Of a stretch of 64,000 nt of DNA, positions 28,567 through 38,818 are shown in pieces. Position 1 is the first letter of the stretch; each line of letters opens with the position of its first letter. The stretch lies in assembly GCA_965226945.1 (NCBI GenBank), contig OZ245717.1:5642001-5706000 (forward strand). The letters are read 5' to 3'. A program made the position numbers and the translations under genes. The DNA comes from SYLG01 sp965226945. GTDB taxonomy: Bacteria > Planctomycetota > Planctomycetia > Gemmatales > Gemmataceae. Below the pieces are notes generated by a model. The model was given only the letters and a program-made list of their open reading frames with translations. It was not told the DNA's origin and ran no database searches.

Positions 28567-31242
28567 TCAATCGATGAAGGCAAAGGCGTTGGCCGCAATC
28601 GCCAGGCGGATCATCGCCTTGGTCCCTTGCGTTTCCACCGTGCGTGCCAGCAGATCGCTTTCCTTGGGGGTCGGTTGGCGACACCAGAGTTTCTCGCAAA
28701 CCCATTGCACCTTGGCTTGGGTCCGATTCGCTTGTTTCTCGTGAGGCGATCGTTTGGCGCCTGCTTGCTCCAGGCCGGCATCCATGGCCGCGACCTGCGA
28801 CAGCACAAAGTCTCCATTCCAGATCGTCAGCGCCTGCAGCGGCGAATGACTTTCCCCGCGCTTGGGTACGCTTGCGGTTGGGTCGGCCCCGTCGAGACAT
28901 TCGATGAAGGGATCGGGAATGGTGCGAAATACAAGCGAGTAAACCGAACGGCGTTGTTTTCCCTTGGTCCAGTCGAACTTGGCATGTTCGACGATGGGGG
29001 TCACATGAATCCCCGGCTTCATCGCAAAGAGCTGATCGGAAGGACCGCCACGCCGCTCGTCGAGCCTGCCGGAGACATACAGTAGACTGTCGCGAAACTG
29101 TTCCGCGTCGATGCGCGGCCGCTTCCAGCGCCAAAGCAACCGATTGGCCGAATCGATCGCTCGTGCCTGGGGATCGTCGCGCCAGCTCTGCTTGTAGGCG
29201 GCGCTCGTCACGATCAACTTGTGCAGCGATTTCAGCGATCCGCCATGATCGCGGAAATCGATTGCGAGCCAGTCGAGCAACTCGGGATGACTGGGCATGC
29301 CTCCCATCTTGCCGAAGTCGTTGGGGGTATCGACGATCCCCGTGCCAAAGTGCGATGCCCAGACCCGGTTGACGATCACTCTCCAAAACAGCGGATTGTT
29401 GGGGTGGGTCGTCCAATTCGCGAACGCGGTGCGCCGTCCCACTTCTTCGTTCGCACCTTGTGCAAGATTGGCAAAGGTGTCGGGAACCTGGTCAAGACAC
29501 TGGAGTGCACCCGGTTTCGCGACTTCTCCGGGCTTGCGAATGTCGCCGCGCTTCAAAAGGCGCACCATTCGCGGTGTGGCGGCCGGCTTGTGACTGCCGT
29601 CGGGATCGAACTGCGAAGCGGCGGCATAGACCAACTGCGGCTCGGGAAGCGTGGCCATCTCCCGGCGTGTTTCCTCAAGCAACAGCGAGCGAGCCAGTTC
29701 CTTCTGTTCCTCCAAAGACCGTGCGGAACGGTCTTTGGACAAGATGCGCGCCAGCTCCTGGTTGGCCTGCGCGGTCAGGGGCTGGTGAGAATCGCTGGAG
29801 ACGCTTAAGCGCGGACGGCCGATCAAATGTCCCCGGCCATGGAGTTGTTTGAGCACGATTCGAATTTGAGTGCCCGGCTCTCCCAACAGGGGACGGACGA
29901 GGGAGAAGGCGGCCTGATGCGAAACGCCGACCTTGGGGTAAATCCCCCAGGCGGTCGCCTCATTGCCGTCGATGGCATGGGCTGCGGTCCAACCCTCCTG
30001 GTCCCAATCGGCCCTTGGGTTGGTCAGGGGCAGTCGTTCCGGAGGCCCCTGCGCGCTCAAGCGCCACACTTCGATTTCGCTGAGATGCAAATTGCCATTA
30101 TCCTGTCGGCCCGGACCTTTGTGCGGTTGCGAGTCATGCGCGAGCACTTCCAACCGGACCGAACCGATCGCGCCGTGGACGGGGGCCTCTATGGTAATTT
30201 CCTCGCGCTCGGGCCGTTTGCCCGACGCGAGCACCGAATTGTCTGGCAGCACCGTCAAGTGCGATTCGCCATCGGATTGCACCTTGAGAGGTCGCAAATG
30301 GGTCCATTGGATTTTCGGCGTCTTCGCGTGGGCCTCAAGCGAGTCGGCCAAGTTCTGATTTTCGGCAAGCGCAAGGAATTCCCAGGTTTTGGGGTTCTTG
30401 GCTTCCAGGAGCGTGATCTGACTTTTGATCCGCTCGCGTTTGACCGTCACCGTTTTGTCGGGATCGAAGGCCCGATTGGCCTTGTCGACTCCCGAAAACA
30501 CCGCCTGCAAGGAATAGTATTCCTCCTGGCTGATCGGATCGAACTTGTGATCGTGACAGCGGGCGCACTGCACGGTCAGGCCGAGAAAGGCATTGCCGGC
30601 GGCGCTCACCATATCGTCGCGATCGAGGTAGCGGCCCTGCTCGCGATCGATCGTGTCTTCACGAATGTCGCGTAGCGAACTTTCGTCCCAGGGACCGGCC
30701 GCCAAAAAGCCCAAAGCCGGAATGTCTTCGCCGCGAAACGAGGGGTAACCGTCGGCGGCGATCTGCGCCCGGGCGAAATCGGCATAAGGCATGTCACGGT
30801 TGAAAGCCTCGATCGTCCAGTCGCGAAAGCGCCAGGCATGCGGCCGTAATCGATCCTGGTCGTGTCCGTGCGATTCGGCATAGCGGGCCACGTCGAGCCA
30901 AAGCCGTGCCATGCGCTCACCGTAGCGTGGGCTGGCAAGCAGGCGATCCACGAGCCGTTCGTAAGCGCCCGGGCGTTCATCCTGAACGAATGCTTGCATC
31001 TCTTCAGGCGTCGGCGGCAGACCGGTCAGATCGAGGCTTACGCGGCGAATGAGCGAGATGCGACTGGCCTCTGGGCCAATCTGCAACCCCTTGGTTTTGA
31101 GTTTTTCCCTGACGAAAAAATCGATCGGGTGCTCGCCCTTGGCAACGGCGGTGGGTTTCAGTGCCCGTAGCGACCACCAGGTATCGGCATCGGCATTCTG
31201 GCCGACGGTCAAAAACAAAAGTGCGGTGGTCAGGAGGTTCAT
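28567..31242 (-). CDS. DUF1549/DUF1553 (PSCyt2-PSD1) exported protein with CxxCH motif
   Basis: An 891-residue protein. The start at 31242 is chosen because it has GGAGGG about eight bases upstream and begins a signal peptide (MNLLTTALLFLTVG); the frame extends to 31335 without an SD. DUF1549 occupies about residues 35-265 (ISLIRRVSLDLTGLPPTPEE, YGERMARLWLDVARYAES) and contains C226-A-R-C-H230, a haem c-type motif typical of PSCyt2. A middle region has a discoidin-like segment (LHLSEIEVWRL, AIDGNEATAWGI). DUF1553 is C-terminal (NPLFWRVIVNRVWASHFG, SPLQALTIWNGDFV). There is no separate N-terminal PSCyt1 domain. It is probably periplasmic. Confidence 0.9.
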   Translation of the reverse strand: MNLLTTALLFLTVGQNADADTWWSLRALKPTAVAKGEHPIDFFVREKLKTKGLQIGPEASRISLIRRVSLDLTGLPPTPEEMQAFVQDERPGAYERLVDRLLASPRYGERMARLWLDVARYAESHGHDQDRLRPHAWRFRDWTIEAFNRDMPYADFARAQIAADGYPSFRGEDIPALGFLAAGPWDESSLRDIREDTIDREQGRYLDRDDMVSAAGNAFLGLTVQCARCHDHKFDPISQEEYYSLQAVFSGVDKANRAFDPDKTVTVKRERIKSQITLLEAKNPKTWEFLALAENQNLADSLEAHAKTPKIQWTHLRPLKVQSDGESHLTVLPDNSVLASGKRPEREEITIEAPVHGAIGSVRLEVLAHDSQPHKGPGRQDNGNLHLSEIEVWRLSAQGPPERLPLTNPRADWDQEGWTAAHAIDGNEATAWGIYPKVGVSHQAAFSLVRPLLGEPGTQIRIVLKQLHGRGHLIGRPRLSVSSDSHQPLTAQANQELARILSKDRSARSLEEQKELARSLLLEETRREMATLPEPQLVYAAASQFDPDGSHKPAATPRMVRLLKRGDIRKPGEVAKPGALQCLDQVPDTFANLAQGANEEVGRRTAFANWTTHPNNPLFWRVIVNRVWASHFGTGIVDTPNDFGKMGGMPSHPELLDWLAIDFRDHGGSLKSLHKLIVTSAAYKQSWRDDPQARAIDSANRLLWRWKRPRIDAEQFRDSLLYVSGRLDERRGGPSDQLFAMKPGIHVTPIVEHAKFDWTKGKQRRSVYSLVFRTIPDPFIECLDGADPTASVPKRGESHSPLQALTIWNGDFVLSQVAAMDAGLEQAGAKRSPHEKQANRTQAKVQWVCEKLWCRQPTPKESDLLARTVETQGTKAMIRLAIAANAFAFID

Positions 31243-31510
31243 GGCAAAGGCCCTCCCACCGCGTGGGCCCTCAAGCAAAAATGCCTGACCGCCGCGGCAA
31301 ATCGCCGGCATGTCACGAAGGGGCATCGACAACAAGCCGGAACAAGGGGGAGGTGAGGGACCGTCCCGCCCTTGCCGTGGATGGAGGATGGCAAGGTGTT
31401 ACCTGGGAGTGAGTTTTCTGCTGATCTCCTATCAAGTCTAACCGATCCTGTCGATAGGTCAACCTGATCGCATCTCCCGTACAGTCAAGTGGATGCGTTG
31501 CTTCAAGCAA
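31243..31510. other. Intergenic region without a supported gene
   Basis: With the terminator at 31511 this forms a gap of about 330 bases. It carries the upstream region of the leftward DUF1549/DUF1553 gene. Only a weak inverted repeat (CCTATC/GATAGG near 31430-31460) is visible. No promoter is convincing. Confidence 0.4.
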
Positions 31511-31551
31511 ATGAAAAGAGGCCCGGGATACCATCCCGGGCCTCTTTTCAT
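31511..31551 (-). terminator. Intrinsic terminator of the leftward PVC-type haem protein gene
   Basis: An 18-bp perfect stem, ATGAAAAGAGGCCCGGGA (31511-31528) with TCCCGGGCCTCTTTTCAT (31534-31551), encloses a five-base loop. It lies 20 bases beyond the stop of the leftward gene; the T-run is in the descending arm. Confidence 0.85.
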
Positions 31552-31570
31552 CGTGGATTCCTCCGCCTGG

Positions 31571-34500
31571 TTATTTGCTGCTTGCCTGGGTGGATGGTTC
31601 GGCCAGCGAAAGCTGTAGATCCTTGAACCGGACCTCCATCGCACCTCCAGAGTGGATCTGGAAGCCGATCTGGCCGCGCTTGGACACTTTTTCGTCCGTT
31701 AGATTCACGGCCGGTTTGCCGTTGATCCAGGTTTTGATCGTGGGACCGACCGCCTCGATGACATAGTCGTTCCACTCGCCTTCCTTCACGTTCTGCTCGG
31801 CCGATTTGTCCCAGAGGAGCCCCCGGCCCGATTCCTCGTACAGCTTGCCCCACCAGCCCTTGCCGGCATCGGCCTGGGGGCCCTTCATTTCGCCATCGGG
31901 CAAGAGCACGCTGCGAATCTGAATGCCGCTGTTCTCGGAATTGGGGGTTAACTTGACCTTGAGCTGCAGGCGGAAATCGCGCAGATCCATCTGCGAAACG
32001 AGGAATTGGTTACGCTTGATGCCGGGGCTTTTCCCGACGATTTCTCCGTTTTCGACCGACCAGAGTTTGGCATCTCCGATCCAGCCGGTCAAATCCTTAC
32101 CGTTGAAGAAATCCTTGAGAGTTTCCTTGTTGCCCTGAATCGGCGTTTGCCCCTGATTGCGCATGTAGGCGATCAGGCTGCGAACCTCGCCTTCTGAGAG
32201 GTTTTGCAGAAGGTTATCGGGCATCATCGATTGATCGGAGGCGCGGCGGCCTTCGACATCGGGCTTGGCGATTGTCAGCGTTTCGTTGGCCGTGACCACG
32301 GTCAGCCGGTCGCTCGTTTCCTGGGTGACAATGCCGGTGATCAACCGGCCGTTGTTCAGCGCGAGCACCGACACGGCATATTCCTTGGGAATGACCGCAC
32401 TGGGATCGAGAATGTTCTCTAGAAGATAATCGAGATTCGAACGGTTGGAACCGGTCAGTTCTGGACCGACTTTGCCGCCCGTGCCATAAAGCGTATGGCA
32501 GGAGGCGCAGACTTTTTGATAGAGGTGGCGGCCTTCGGCCAGGTCGGGGCTGGCGCCCCGGCCATTGACGAGCAGGCGCACTTCTTCCATCCGTTTTTTC
32601 TTGTCGGCGGCCGTCTGGCGGACAATGCCCCAGATGTCGGCGATTTGCCGATCGAGTTCGGGGTTGCCCAGGTTGCGCAGCTGCCTGACCAGGTCGGCGC
32701 CGACATCGGTACGGGGGATCTTCTTGGCCTGCACGGCCTTGAGAAGATCCTGACCCCAGTTCGGCCGCGAAGCCAGGGTGGCGAGCACGTCACGCTGCTG
32801 GGCCGCGTCGAAACTGGCGTAGGCCTTGATCAAGGTCGGCGAAATGTCGTTGTGGTCGAAATTGGCCATCGCCTTGATGGCGTCGCCCACCAAGAGCTTG
32901 TCGGCGTCTTTTTCCTTGGAAATGATCTCGGCCAACACCCGGCCCAGACCGCGCGGTTCGGAGAGCACCAGGGCTGCCAGCGCTTCACGGCGCCTTGCGG
33001 CGGGTTGCTTCGGATCGATCAGCAGACCGCGCAACTGTTCGATGGCCCGGGGATCGCCCCAGCCGGTTGCGAGCACCAGGGAGATGTCGCGTACGGTCTG
33101 ATTTTTCGATGCGGCAAGCTTGGGATAAGCCGCCTGCCAGGTGGAGGGCACTTCGATTCCCTTGCGGCCGCGCAGCGAATCGCGCATTTCCGTCAAGAAC
33201 TCGGCCTGACGACCGGGAGCCAATTCCAGGGCCTGAACCACCGCGTCGAGCGCGGCCGGTTTACCCCGGATCGAAAGCTTGCGCACCGCGAACTGGCCCC
33301 AGATGGGCGGGCCCGAAAGGGCAAGTTTGACCGCCCGCGGAGCATCGATATCGAGCAGGGGTTCGAGCGCGTACCAGCCGAGTAAGGGCAAATTCGCATC
33401 TTTGAGATCTTCTTTGTGGGTGGCCAGGCCTTCGATGATGTTCCATCGTTGCGAAGGCGCAGTTTTGGCGGCCAGGCTGGCCAGTTCACGGCGCACCACG
33501 GCCGAAGGGTCGATCGAGGCAAACGCTTCGAGTCGTTTCCACACCGGTGCGGTTTTGCCGATTTCGCCGGCCAGACGGATCGTCCAGCCGCGCACATGTT
33601 CATTGGGATCATCCAACAGGCGCGCGATGGTCGCGTCGTCGATTCCCTGGGTCGCGTGGAGCGCCCACAGTCCGCGCAGGCGACGTGTTGGGTCGGTGTG
33701 GGTCAACACGGTCGTCTTGATGGCCTCATGAACGGCGGGATCGGCGCCGCGCTCGCCGAGCAAGCGGCGGGAATGGCGCACGAACCAGTCGTTGGGGTGA
33801 AGCTGGTATTCGACGAGCTTGAGCGAGCTTTCCTTGACCAGGTCGACCGTGACGGGCTTGGCGGAGCGGTGGCTGATCTTGTAAATGCGGCCGTTGGTGC
33901 GGTCGTGCACATCGACCACGGGACTATGGCAGGCCTGCTTGTCGTACCAGTCGATCAAAAGGACATTGCCGTCGGGACCATAGCGCATGTTGATGAAGCG
34001 GGCGTAGGCGTCGTTGGCCATGAGGAAGTCGGGCCCGTGCGCTGCGATGTAGCCGGAGCCTTGTTCCTTCAAAATGTCCATGTTGATGCGCCTGCCGTGG
34101 ACATTGCCCATGAAGAAGCCGTTGCGGTATTCGGCCGGCCAGCTTCCGCCCTGGTAGATCATCGTGCCGCAGTGGGCGTGACCGCCGCCGGCGGAGTCGG
34201 AGCGATTGTTACCGCCGTGAGGGTTGGCACCCAGGTAATGACGGTGATCGGCAATCGTATCGATGTCGGCAAAGGTGAACGGGTTAAAGTGCACGCCCGC
34301 CTGCCGCAGGTACCTTGCTTGGGGCAAGATGTGGAAGGCGTGGGGGATCACGCAGGCTTCGACGAAAGCTTCGCCCACATCGTTGAAGTCGAGCCCCCAG
34401 GGGTTGCTTGTGCCGTGACAGACGATTTCAAATTCGTGCTTGTTGGGGTGGTAGCGCCAGATCGCGGCATTGAGGGGAACGCGATCCTTGTCGGGTGTTC

Positions 34501-35653
34501 CCGGTTTGCCCACGCGGCTATGCGTGAACACGCCATGACAGCCCCAAAGCCAGCCGTCGGGTCCCCAGATGAAGGCATTCAAAGTTTCGTGGGTGTCTTG
34601 ATAACCCCAGCCGTCGAGCAGGACCTTGGGCGGGCCGGCCGGTTTGGTGCGGGTTTCATCCCACGGAATGAACAGGAATTCGGGGGCGGCGCCGACCCAG
34701 ACGCCGCCATTGCCGATTTCAAAGCCGCTGACGAGGTTCAGGCCTTCGATGAAGACCGTGCGCTTGTCGAATTTCCCATCGTGATTGGTGTCTTCGAAGA
34801 AGACAATGCGGTCGTTCGCTTCCTTGGCGGGCCGGCGGATCGGGTAGCAGAACGCCTCGGCCACCCACAAGCGGCCCTGGTCGTCCATGGCCAGTGCGAT
34901 CGGCTGATGAACGTCGGGCTCGCCGGCGAACAGCGTGACTTCAAAGCCGTCGGGCACGGTCATTGCCTTGGCCGCATCTTGCGGGCTCAATCCTGAGAAT
35001 TTGTGCTCATCGGGCGGTGCCGCGACCAACTGCCCATTGCGGTTGGGCACGGCCGGCTTGGCCGCGTGGAAGACGAAGTCGTCAAAATTGAGATGGCCCC
35101 AGCCGCCGCTATAGCGATCGACTAAGCGAATCTGAATCATCTTCCCTTGATGAGGCCTCAGATCGAGGGCGAAGCGGGTCATATTCTCGGTTTCGAGACC
35201 CGCGACACGCACGATTGGCTTTTTCGCGGCGACATCGATGATTTCGACGCAGGTGGCGTCGGTCGATCCGCCGCCCACCAAGAAGCTGGCCCAGGGTTGC
35301 GTGACCTTGAAAGGTACCGAGGTGAGAGTTCCTTGGGGGGCATCGTAGCCTCGTTCGAAACTACCGACCCAGAAGCGGCCCTGATGGCCGCTCTTCATGT
35401 CGTTGCGGCGTTTGGCGACGGCATCGCCTTCGATCGGTTGATTGCGAAACGCTTCGCCTTCCGCGGTCCAGTCGGAAAGGTCGCCCTTTTCGAAATCGAG
35501 GTTCAACACCCGGCCATCTTCCGCCGTGGGCCGAATGCCTCCCTTAATTCCAGATTGAACGTTTTTTGTCGTCGAGGTTTGCCCGGAGAGGTTGAAGCAA
35601 AATTGGCCCAAAACCACCGCCAGGGCGCCCATCCGCGCCAGGTGACGAAACAT
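31571..35653 (-). CDS. PVC-type haem c dehydrogenase-like protein fused to DUF1080
   Basis: A 1360-residue exported protein. The start at 35653 has GAGGA six bases upstream and a signal peptide (residues 1-24). In order: a carbohydrate-binding-like region (about 48-200); the Pirellula/Verrucomicrobium-type membrane-bound dehydrogenase beta-propeller (about 230-610; GFEVTLFAGEPDVHQPIALAM, WGPDGWLWGCHGVFTHS, GGGHAHCGTMIY); HEAT-like helices (about 620-1000); a cytochrome c domain with C1049-A-S-C-H1053 and the LDPSAVIPKEY block; and DUF1080 (3-keto-disaccharide hydrolase-like, about 1150-1355; FFNGKDLTGWIG, SGIQIRS). Fusion of haem, propeller and DUF1080 suggests periplasmic oxidation plus processing of sugars; the substrate is unknown. 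It is divergent from its paralogue at 35786. Confidence 0.92.
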   Translation of the reverse strand: MFRHLARMGALAVVLGQFCFNLSGQTSTTKNVQSGIKGGIRPTAEDGRVLNLDFEKGDLSDWTAEGEAFRNQPIEGDAVAKRRNDMKSGHQGRFWVGSFERGYDAPQGTLTSVPFKVTQPWASFLVGGGSTDATCVEIIDVAAKKPIVRVAGLETENMTRFALDLRPHQGKMIQIRLVDRYSGGWGHLNFDDFVFHAAKPAVPNRNGQLVAAPPDEHKFSGLSPQDAAKAMTVPDGFEVTLFAGEPDVHQPIALAMDDQGRLWVAEAFCYPIRRPAKEANDRIVFFEDTNHDGKFDKRTVFIEGLNLVSGFEIGNGGVWVGAAPEFLFIPWDETRTKPAGPPKVLLDGWGYQDTHETLNAFIWGPDGWLWGCHGVFTHSRVGKPGTPDKDRVPLNAAIWRYHPNKHEFEIVCHGTSNPWGLDFNDVGEAFVEACVIPHAFHILPQARYLRQAGVHFNPFTFADIDTIADHRHYLGANPHGGNNRSDSAGGGHAHCGTMIYQGGSWPAEYRNGFFMGNVHGRRINMDILKEQGSGYIAAHGPDFLMANDAYARFINMRYGPDGNVLLIDWYDKQACHSPVVDVHDRTNGRIYKISHRSAKPVTVDLVKESSLKLVEYQLHPNDWFVRHSRRLLGERGADPAVHEAIKTTVLTHTDPTRRLRGLWALHATQGIDDATIARLLDDPNEHVRGWTIRLAGEIGKTAPVWKRLEAFASIDPSAVVRRELASLAAKTAPSQRWNIIEGLATHKEDLKDANLPLLGWYALEPLLDIDAPRAVKLALSGPPIWGQFAVRKLSIRGKPAALDAVVQALELAPGRQAEFLTEMRDSLRGRKGIEVPSTWQAAYPKLAASKNQTVRDISLVLATGWGDPRAIEQLRGLLIDPKQPAARRREALAALVLSEPRGLGRVLAEIISKEKDADKLLVGDAIKAMANFDHNDISPTLIKAYASFDAAQQRDVLATLASRPNWGQDLLKAVQAKKIPRTDVGADLVRQLRNLGNPELDRQIADIWGIVRQTAADKKKRMEEVRLLVNGRGASPDLAEGRHLYQKVCASCHTLYGTGGKVGPELTGSNRSNLDYLLENILDPSAVIPKEYAVSVLALNNGRLITGIVTQETSDRLTVVTANETLTIAKPDVEGRRASDQSMMPDNLLQNLSEGEVRSLIAYMRNQGQTPIQGNKETLKDFFNGKDLTGWIGDAKLWSVENGEIVGKSPGIKRNQFLVSQMDLRDFRLQLKVKLTPNSENSGIQIRSVLLPDGEMKGPQADAGKGWWGKLYEESGRGLLWDKSAEQNVKEGEWNDYVIEAVGPTIKTWINGKPAVNLTDEKVSKRGQIGFQIHSGGAMEVRFKDLQLSLAEPSTQASSK

Positions 35654-35785
35654 AGAGGTTCCTCGTAAAAGTGGGATAGGTCCATTCTCACCATTAGAGA
35701 AGAATCCGCCACACTTTTTTTGGACAACTTTCCTACCGTGCTTAGGCTTTCCTCCAATGGCCTTCCCCGGTTTCTGGTGAAAACA

Positions 35786-38731
35786 ATGACCGCGCTCTCT
35801 CCTTTTGCCTCATTGATTTGGATTTTGGTCGCTCAAGAATCAGCTCAAGAAAAGCCGCCTGGGGCTCCGCTACCTGCCAAGGCCTCGGCCGAACGGATGA
35901 AAGTCCAGGATGGCTTGAAAGTGACGCTGGTCGCAAGCGAACCGGAAATTCTTCAGCCGATCGCGCTGGCGACCGATGCCCGCGGCCGGGTCTGGGTCGT
36001 CGAATGCTTCTCTTATCCGAAATGGCACACGGACCCCTCCAAGGGGAAAGACCGGGTCACGATCCTTCAAGATAAAGACGGCGATGGAGTTTTCGAAACA
36101 CGCAAGGTGTTTCTGGAAAACGGCTCGAATCTTTCGGCGATCGCCGTGGGCATGGGCGGCGTTTGGCTCTGCTCGACTCCCAACCTGGTGTTCGTTCCCG
36201 ATGCCGATGGCGATGATAAGCCCGATGGCCCGGCCCAAATCGTGCTGAACGGTTTTGATTTGACAGCGCGTCATAATGTGGCCAGCGCACTCAAATGGGG
36301 GCCCGACGGCTGGCTTTGGGGATGCAATGGTATTCTCTCGAACAGCAAACTTGGCAAACCGGGAACTCCCGATGCGGAGCGTTTGCCGATCAACTGCGGG
36401 GTGTTCCGTTATCACCCGACCCAAAAGAAGATCGAAGCGGTGGCTCATGGGACGACCAACCCTTGGGGCCTCGATTTTGATCAATTTGGCGAAGCGTTCA
36501 TCACCAACTGCGTGATTGCCCATTTGTGGCATGTGCAACCCGGCGCCCGTTTCGACCGGATGTTCGGCAACGACTTGAACCCTCACGCCTACGCCTTGAT
36601 TCCCACAATTGCCGATCACCTGCACTGGGGCGGCGGCCATTGGACTTCCAGCCGCGGCGGGCAGGGGGTGCACTCGACCACCGGCGGCGGTCATGCCCAC
36701 GCGGGGGCAGCGATCATTTCCGGCAAGCTTTGGCCACCGCAGTATCGCGAAAGCGTGCTCATGCTCAATATCCATGGCAACCGCATCAATCGCGACAAGC
36801 TGATTCAGCAGGGGGCCACCTACAAGGCAACGCACGAACTCGATCCGGCTCACAGTCCCGACCCCTGGTTTCGCGGCGTTTCCTTGACGACGGGCCCGCG
36901 CGATCATGTCTATTTCTCCGACTGGTCCGACACCGGCGAATGCCACAACTACGACAAGGCCGATCAGACCAACGGCCGGGTGTACCGCCTGGCCCCCCAT
37001 CAAGATCGCATGCCTGCGCAAATCGATCTGCGCAAGCAAACCGACCTGGAATTGGCCAATCTGTTGACCGGGCCAGGCGAATGGGATGCACGCATGGCGC
37101 GCCTGCTCTTGCAGGAACGCTCCGTTGCGGGCAAGCTCGATGACAAAGCCGTGACCGTCTTACGGTCGGATTTCGGGACGGAACTGGACCAGGTTCGCCG
37201 CCTCTGGGCTCTCTTTTCGACCGGACAGGCCGACCTCGAAACCTTGACGAAGCGGGCAAAATCTCCTCACCCGCGCGTTCGCGGTTGGGCGATTCGCTTC
37301 GCGGGCGAACTCGGCCACTATGCGGTCATTCAAGAAGCTGCCGCATCGGAAAAAGATGCCTGGGTGCGCGGCGTCCTTGCTAGCACCCTGACGCAAATTC
37401 CCGTCAAGGAGCGTCCTGCCATCCTCTCAGGTCTCACTCAAGGTCCGGCATTTGCCGAGCAAGCGCCGCAATTGCTCTACTGGTACGCGGCCGAACCGGT
37501 GCTCGCTGCCAATCCCGAGTGGGCTGAAACCTTCTTGAAAGAGTCCAAGGATCTTCTTTGGGTGCGTTTCGCGGGTCGAAGAATTGCCCAGGTGAAGGGC
37601 TATACCCCATCGATCGACGGAACCAATTGGCTGCTTATCAAGTTCATGGAAAAGGGTTTCAAGAAAGCCACCATCGAAAACGCGTTGGCGGGATTGAACG
37701 AAAGTTTGAGTGTTCCGGGCAACCCGAAATGCGATCGAGTCTTGGTCAATGCGTTCCTCGATCAATGCAAAACCGCGACCGAACCGGGCCTTTTGTCCGA
37801 AGCGGCCAGACTGGCGCAGTTATCGCGCTCCGTTCGCGCCTGGGGTCTGACTCGCCGGATCGTGGAGGACTCGGCGTTGCCCTTGGAGCTTCGCCGTGCG
37901 ATCTTGTCGCAACCGGTGGTCGCGCCAGCCAATGAGGAAATGGATTGGCTGCGCGGCAAGAATGAGGACGCGCAATTGCGACTGGCCTCGTGGGTGACGC
38001 GAGCGCGCTTTCAAGACAAGGCGTTGCCCGGCGATATCCTCGGCCAATGGAAAACGCTCGGGCCGATCGAAAAGCAGCAGGCTCTGGAATTCATGGCCGA
38101 ACGGTCCGCCTGGGCCGGCAAACTGCTTGATCAGATTGAGCAGGGCAAGATTGCCGCGAACGACTTGCCGGTGCATGTCGCGCGTCAGATTGCGGCACTC
38201 AACGACAAGGCCCTCAATGCACGGCTGGAAAAAGCTTGGGGCACCGTACGCAAGCCTCAGGGAGACAAGCTGGCCCGCTTCGCCGAATGGCGCGGTAAGC
38301 TTCAGGCGATCGATCTGAAAAATGCCAACACGGGGGCAGGGGCCAAAGTGTTCGAACAAAGTTGCGGCGCTTGCCACAAACTGTTTGGCAAGGGAGCCGA
38401 CCTGGGCCCAGAACTGACCGGCGGCCAGCGCCAAAACATGGAATACTGGCTCGAGAATCTGCTCGACCCCTCGGCGGTCGTGCCTCGCGAATACAAGATG
38501 GAGATCTTTGAGCTGAAAAATGGCCGGGTCATCACAGGCACGGTTCAGCAGGAAACTCCCGCCGCCATCAGCGTGCGCACGACCAACGAACGCTTGACGC
38601 TGGCCCCCGCCGACATCGAATCCCGGCGAGCGACCAACCAGTCGATCATGCCTGAGGGGCAACTGGAACGCTTCAGCCCCACCGAACTGCGCGATTTATT
38701 GGGTTATCTCATGTCCGGTGGATCGAAATAG
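35786..38731 (+). CDS. PVC-type haem c dehydrogenase-like protein
   Basis: A 981-residue exported protein. ATG 35786 begins a signal peptide (MTALSPFASLIWILVAQ); the frame extends to a TTG at 35720, which is less likely. It has the same architecture as the gene it faces, without the N-terminal carbohydrate-binding-like region and without DUF1080: propeller (GLKVTLVASEPEILQPIALA, WGPDGWLWGCNGILSNS, GGGHAHAGAAII), HEAT-like middle (HPRVRGWAIRFAGELG), and a cytochrome c domain with C860-G-A-C-H864 followed by ELTGGQRQNMEYWLENLLDP. Probably a periplasmic electron-transferring dehydrogenase; substrate unknown. A strong bidirectional terminator follows. Confidence 0.92.
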   Translation: MTALSPFASLIWILVAQESAQEKPPGAPLPAKASAERMKVQDGLKVTLVASEPEILQPIALATDARGRVWVVECFSYPKWHTDPSKGKDRVTILQDKDGDGVFETRKVFLENGSNLSAIAVGMGGVWLCSTPNLVFVPDADGDDKPDGPAQIVLNGFDLTARHNVASALKWGPDGWLWGCNGILSNSKLGKPGTPDAERLPINCGVFRYHPTQKKIEAVAHGTTNPWGLDFDQFGEAFITNCVIAHLWHVQPGARFDRMFGNDLNPHAYALIPTIADHLHWGGGHWTSSRGGQGVHSTTGGGHAHAGAAIISGKLWPPQYRESVLMLNIHGNRINRDKLIQQGATYKATHELDPAHSPDPWFRGVSLTTGPRDHVYFSDWSDTGECHNYDKADQTNGRVYRLAPHQDRMPAQIDLRKQTDLELANLLTGPGEWDARMARLLLQERSVAGKLDDKAVTVLRSDFGTELDQVRRLWALFSTGQADLETLTKRAKSPHPRVRGWAIRFAGELGHYAVIQEAAASEKDAWVRGVLASTLTQIPVKERPAILSGLTQGPAFAEQAPQLLYWYAAEPVLAANPEWAETFLKESKDLLWVRFAGRRIAQVKGYTPSIDGTNWLLIKFMEKGFKKATIENALAGLNESLSVPGNPKCDRVLVNAFLDQCKTATEPGLLSEAARLAQLSRSVRAWGLTRRIVEDSALPLELRRAILSQPVVAPANEEMDWLRGKNEDAQLRLASWVTRARFQDKALPGDILGQWKTLGPIEKQQALEFMAERSAWAGKLLDQIEQGKIAANDLPVHVARQIAALNDKALNARLEKAWGTVRKPQGDKLARFAEWRGKLQAIDLKNANTGAGAKVFEQSCGACHKLFGKGADLGPELTGGQRQNMEYWLENLLDPSAVVPREYKMEIFELKNGRVITGTVQQETPAAISVRTTNERLTLAPADIESRRATNQSIMPEGQLERFSPTELRDLLGYLMSGGSK

Positions 38732-38760
38732 CGCCAAGGTGGGGAATCCCTAACGCAAAC

Positions 38761-38798
38761 AATGAAAAAAGGCCTGGATTTTCAGGCCTTTTTTCATT
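38761..38798. terminator. Bidirectional intrinsic terminator
   Basis: A 16-bp perfect stem, AATGAAAAAAGGCCTG (38761-38776) with CAGGCCTTTTTTCATT (38783-38798), carries A- and T-runs on the two arms. It serves the convergent genes ending at 38731 and 38819. Confidence 0.9.
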
Positions 38799-38818
38799 GA
38801 AACGCTGCCAAGGGGCGA

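Noticed and set aside
28535..29416. N-terminal extension of the leftward DUF1501 gene
   Set aside because: It overlaps the DUF1553 gene on the same strand in another frame. The Tat leader and SD place the start at 28534 or 28561.
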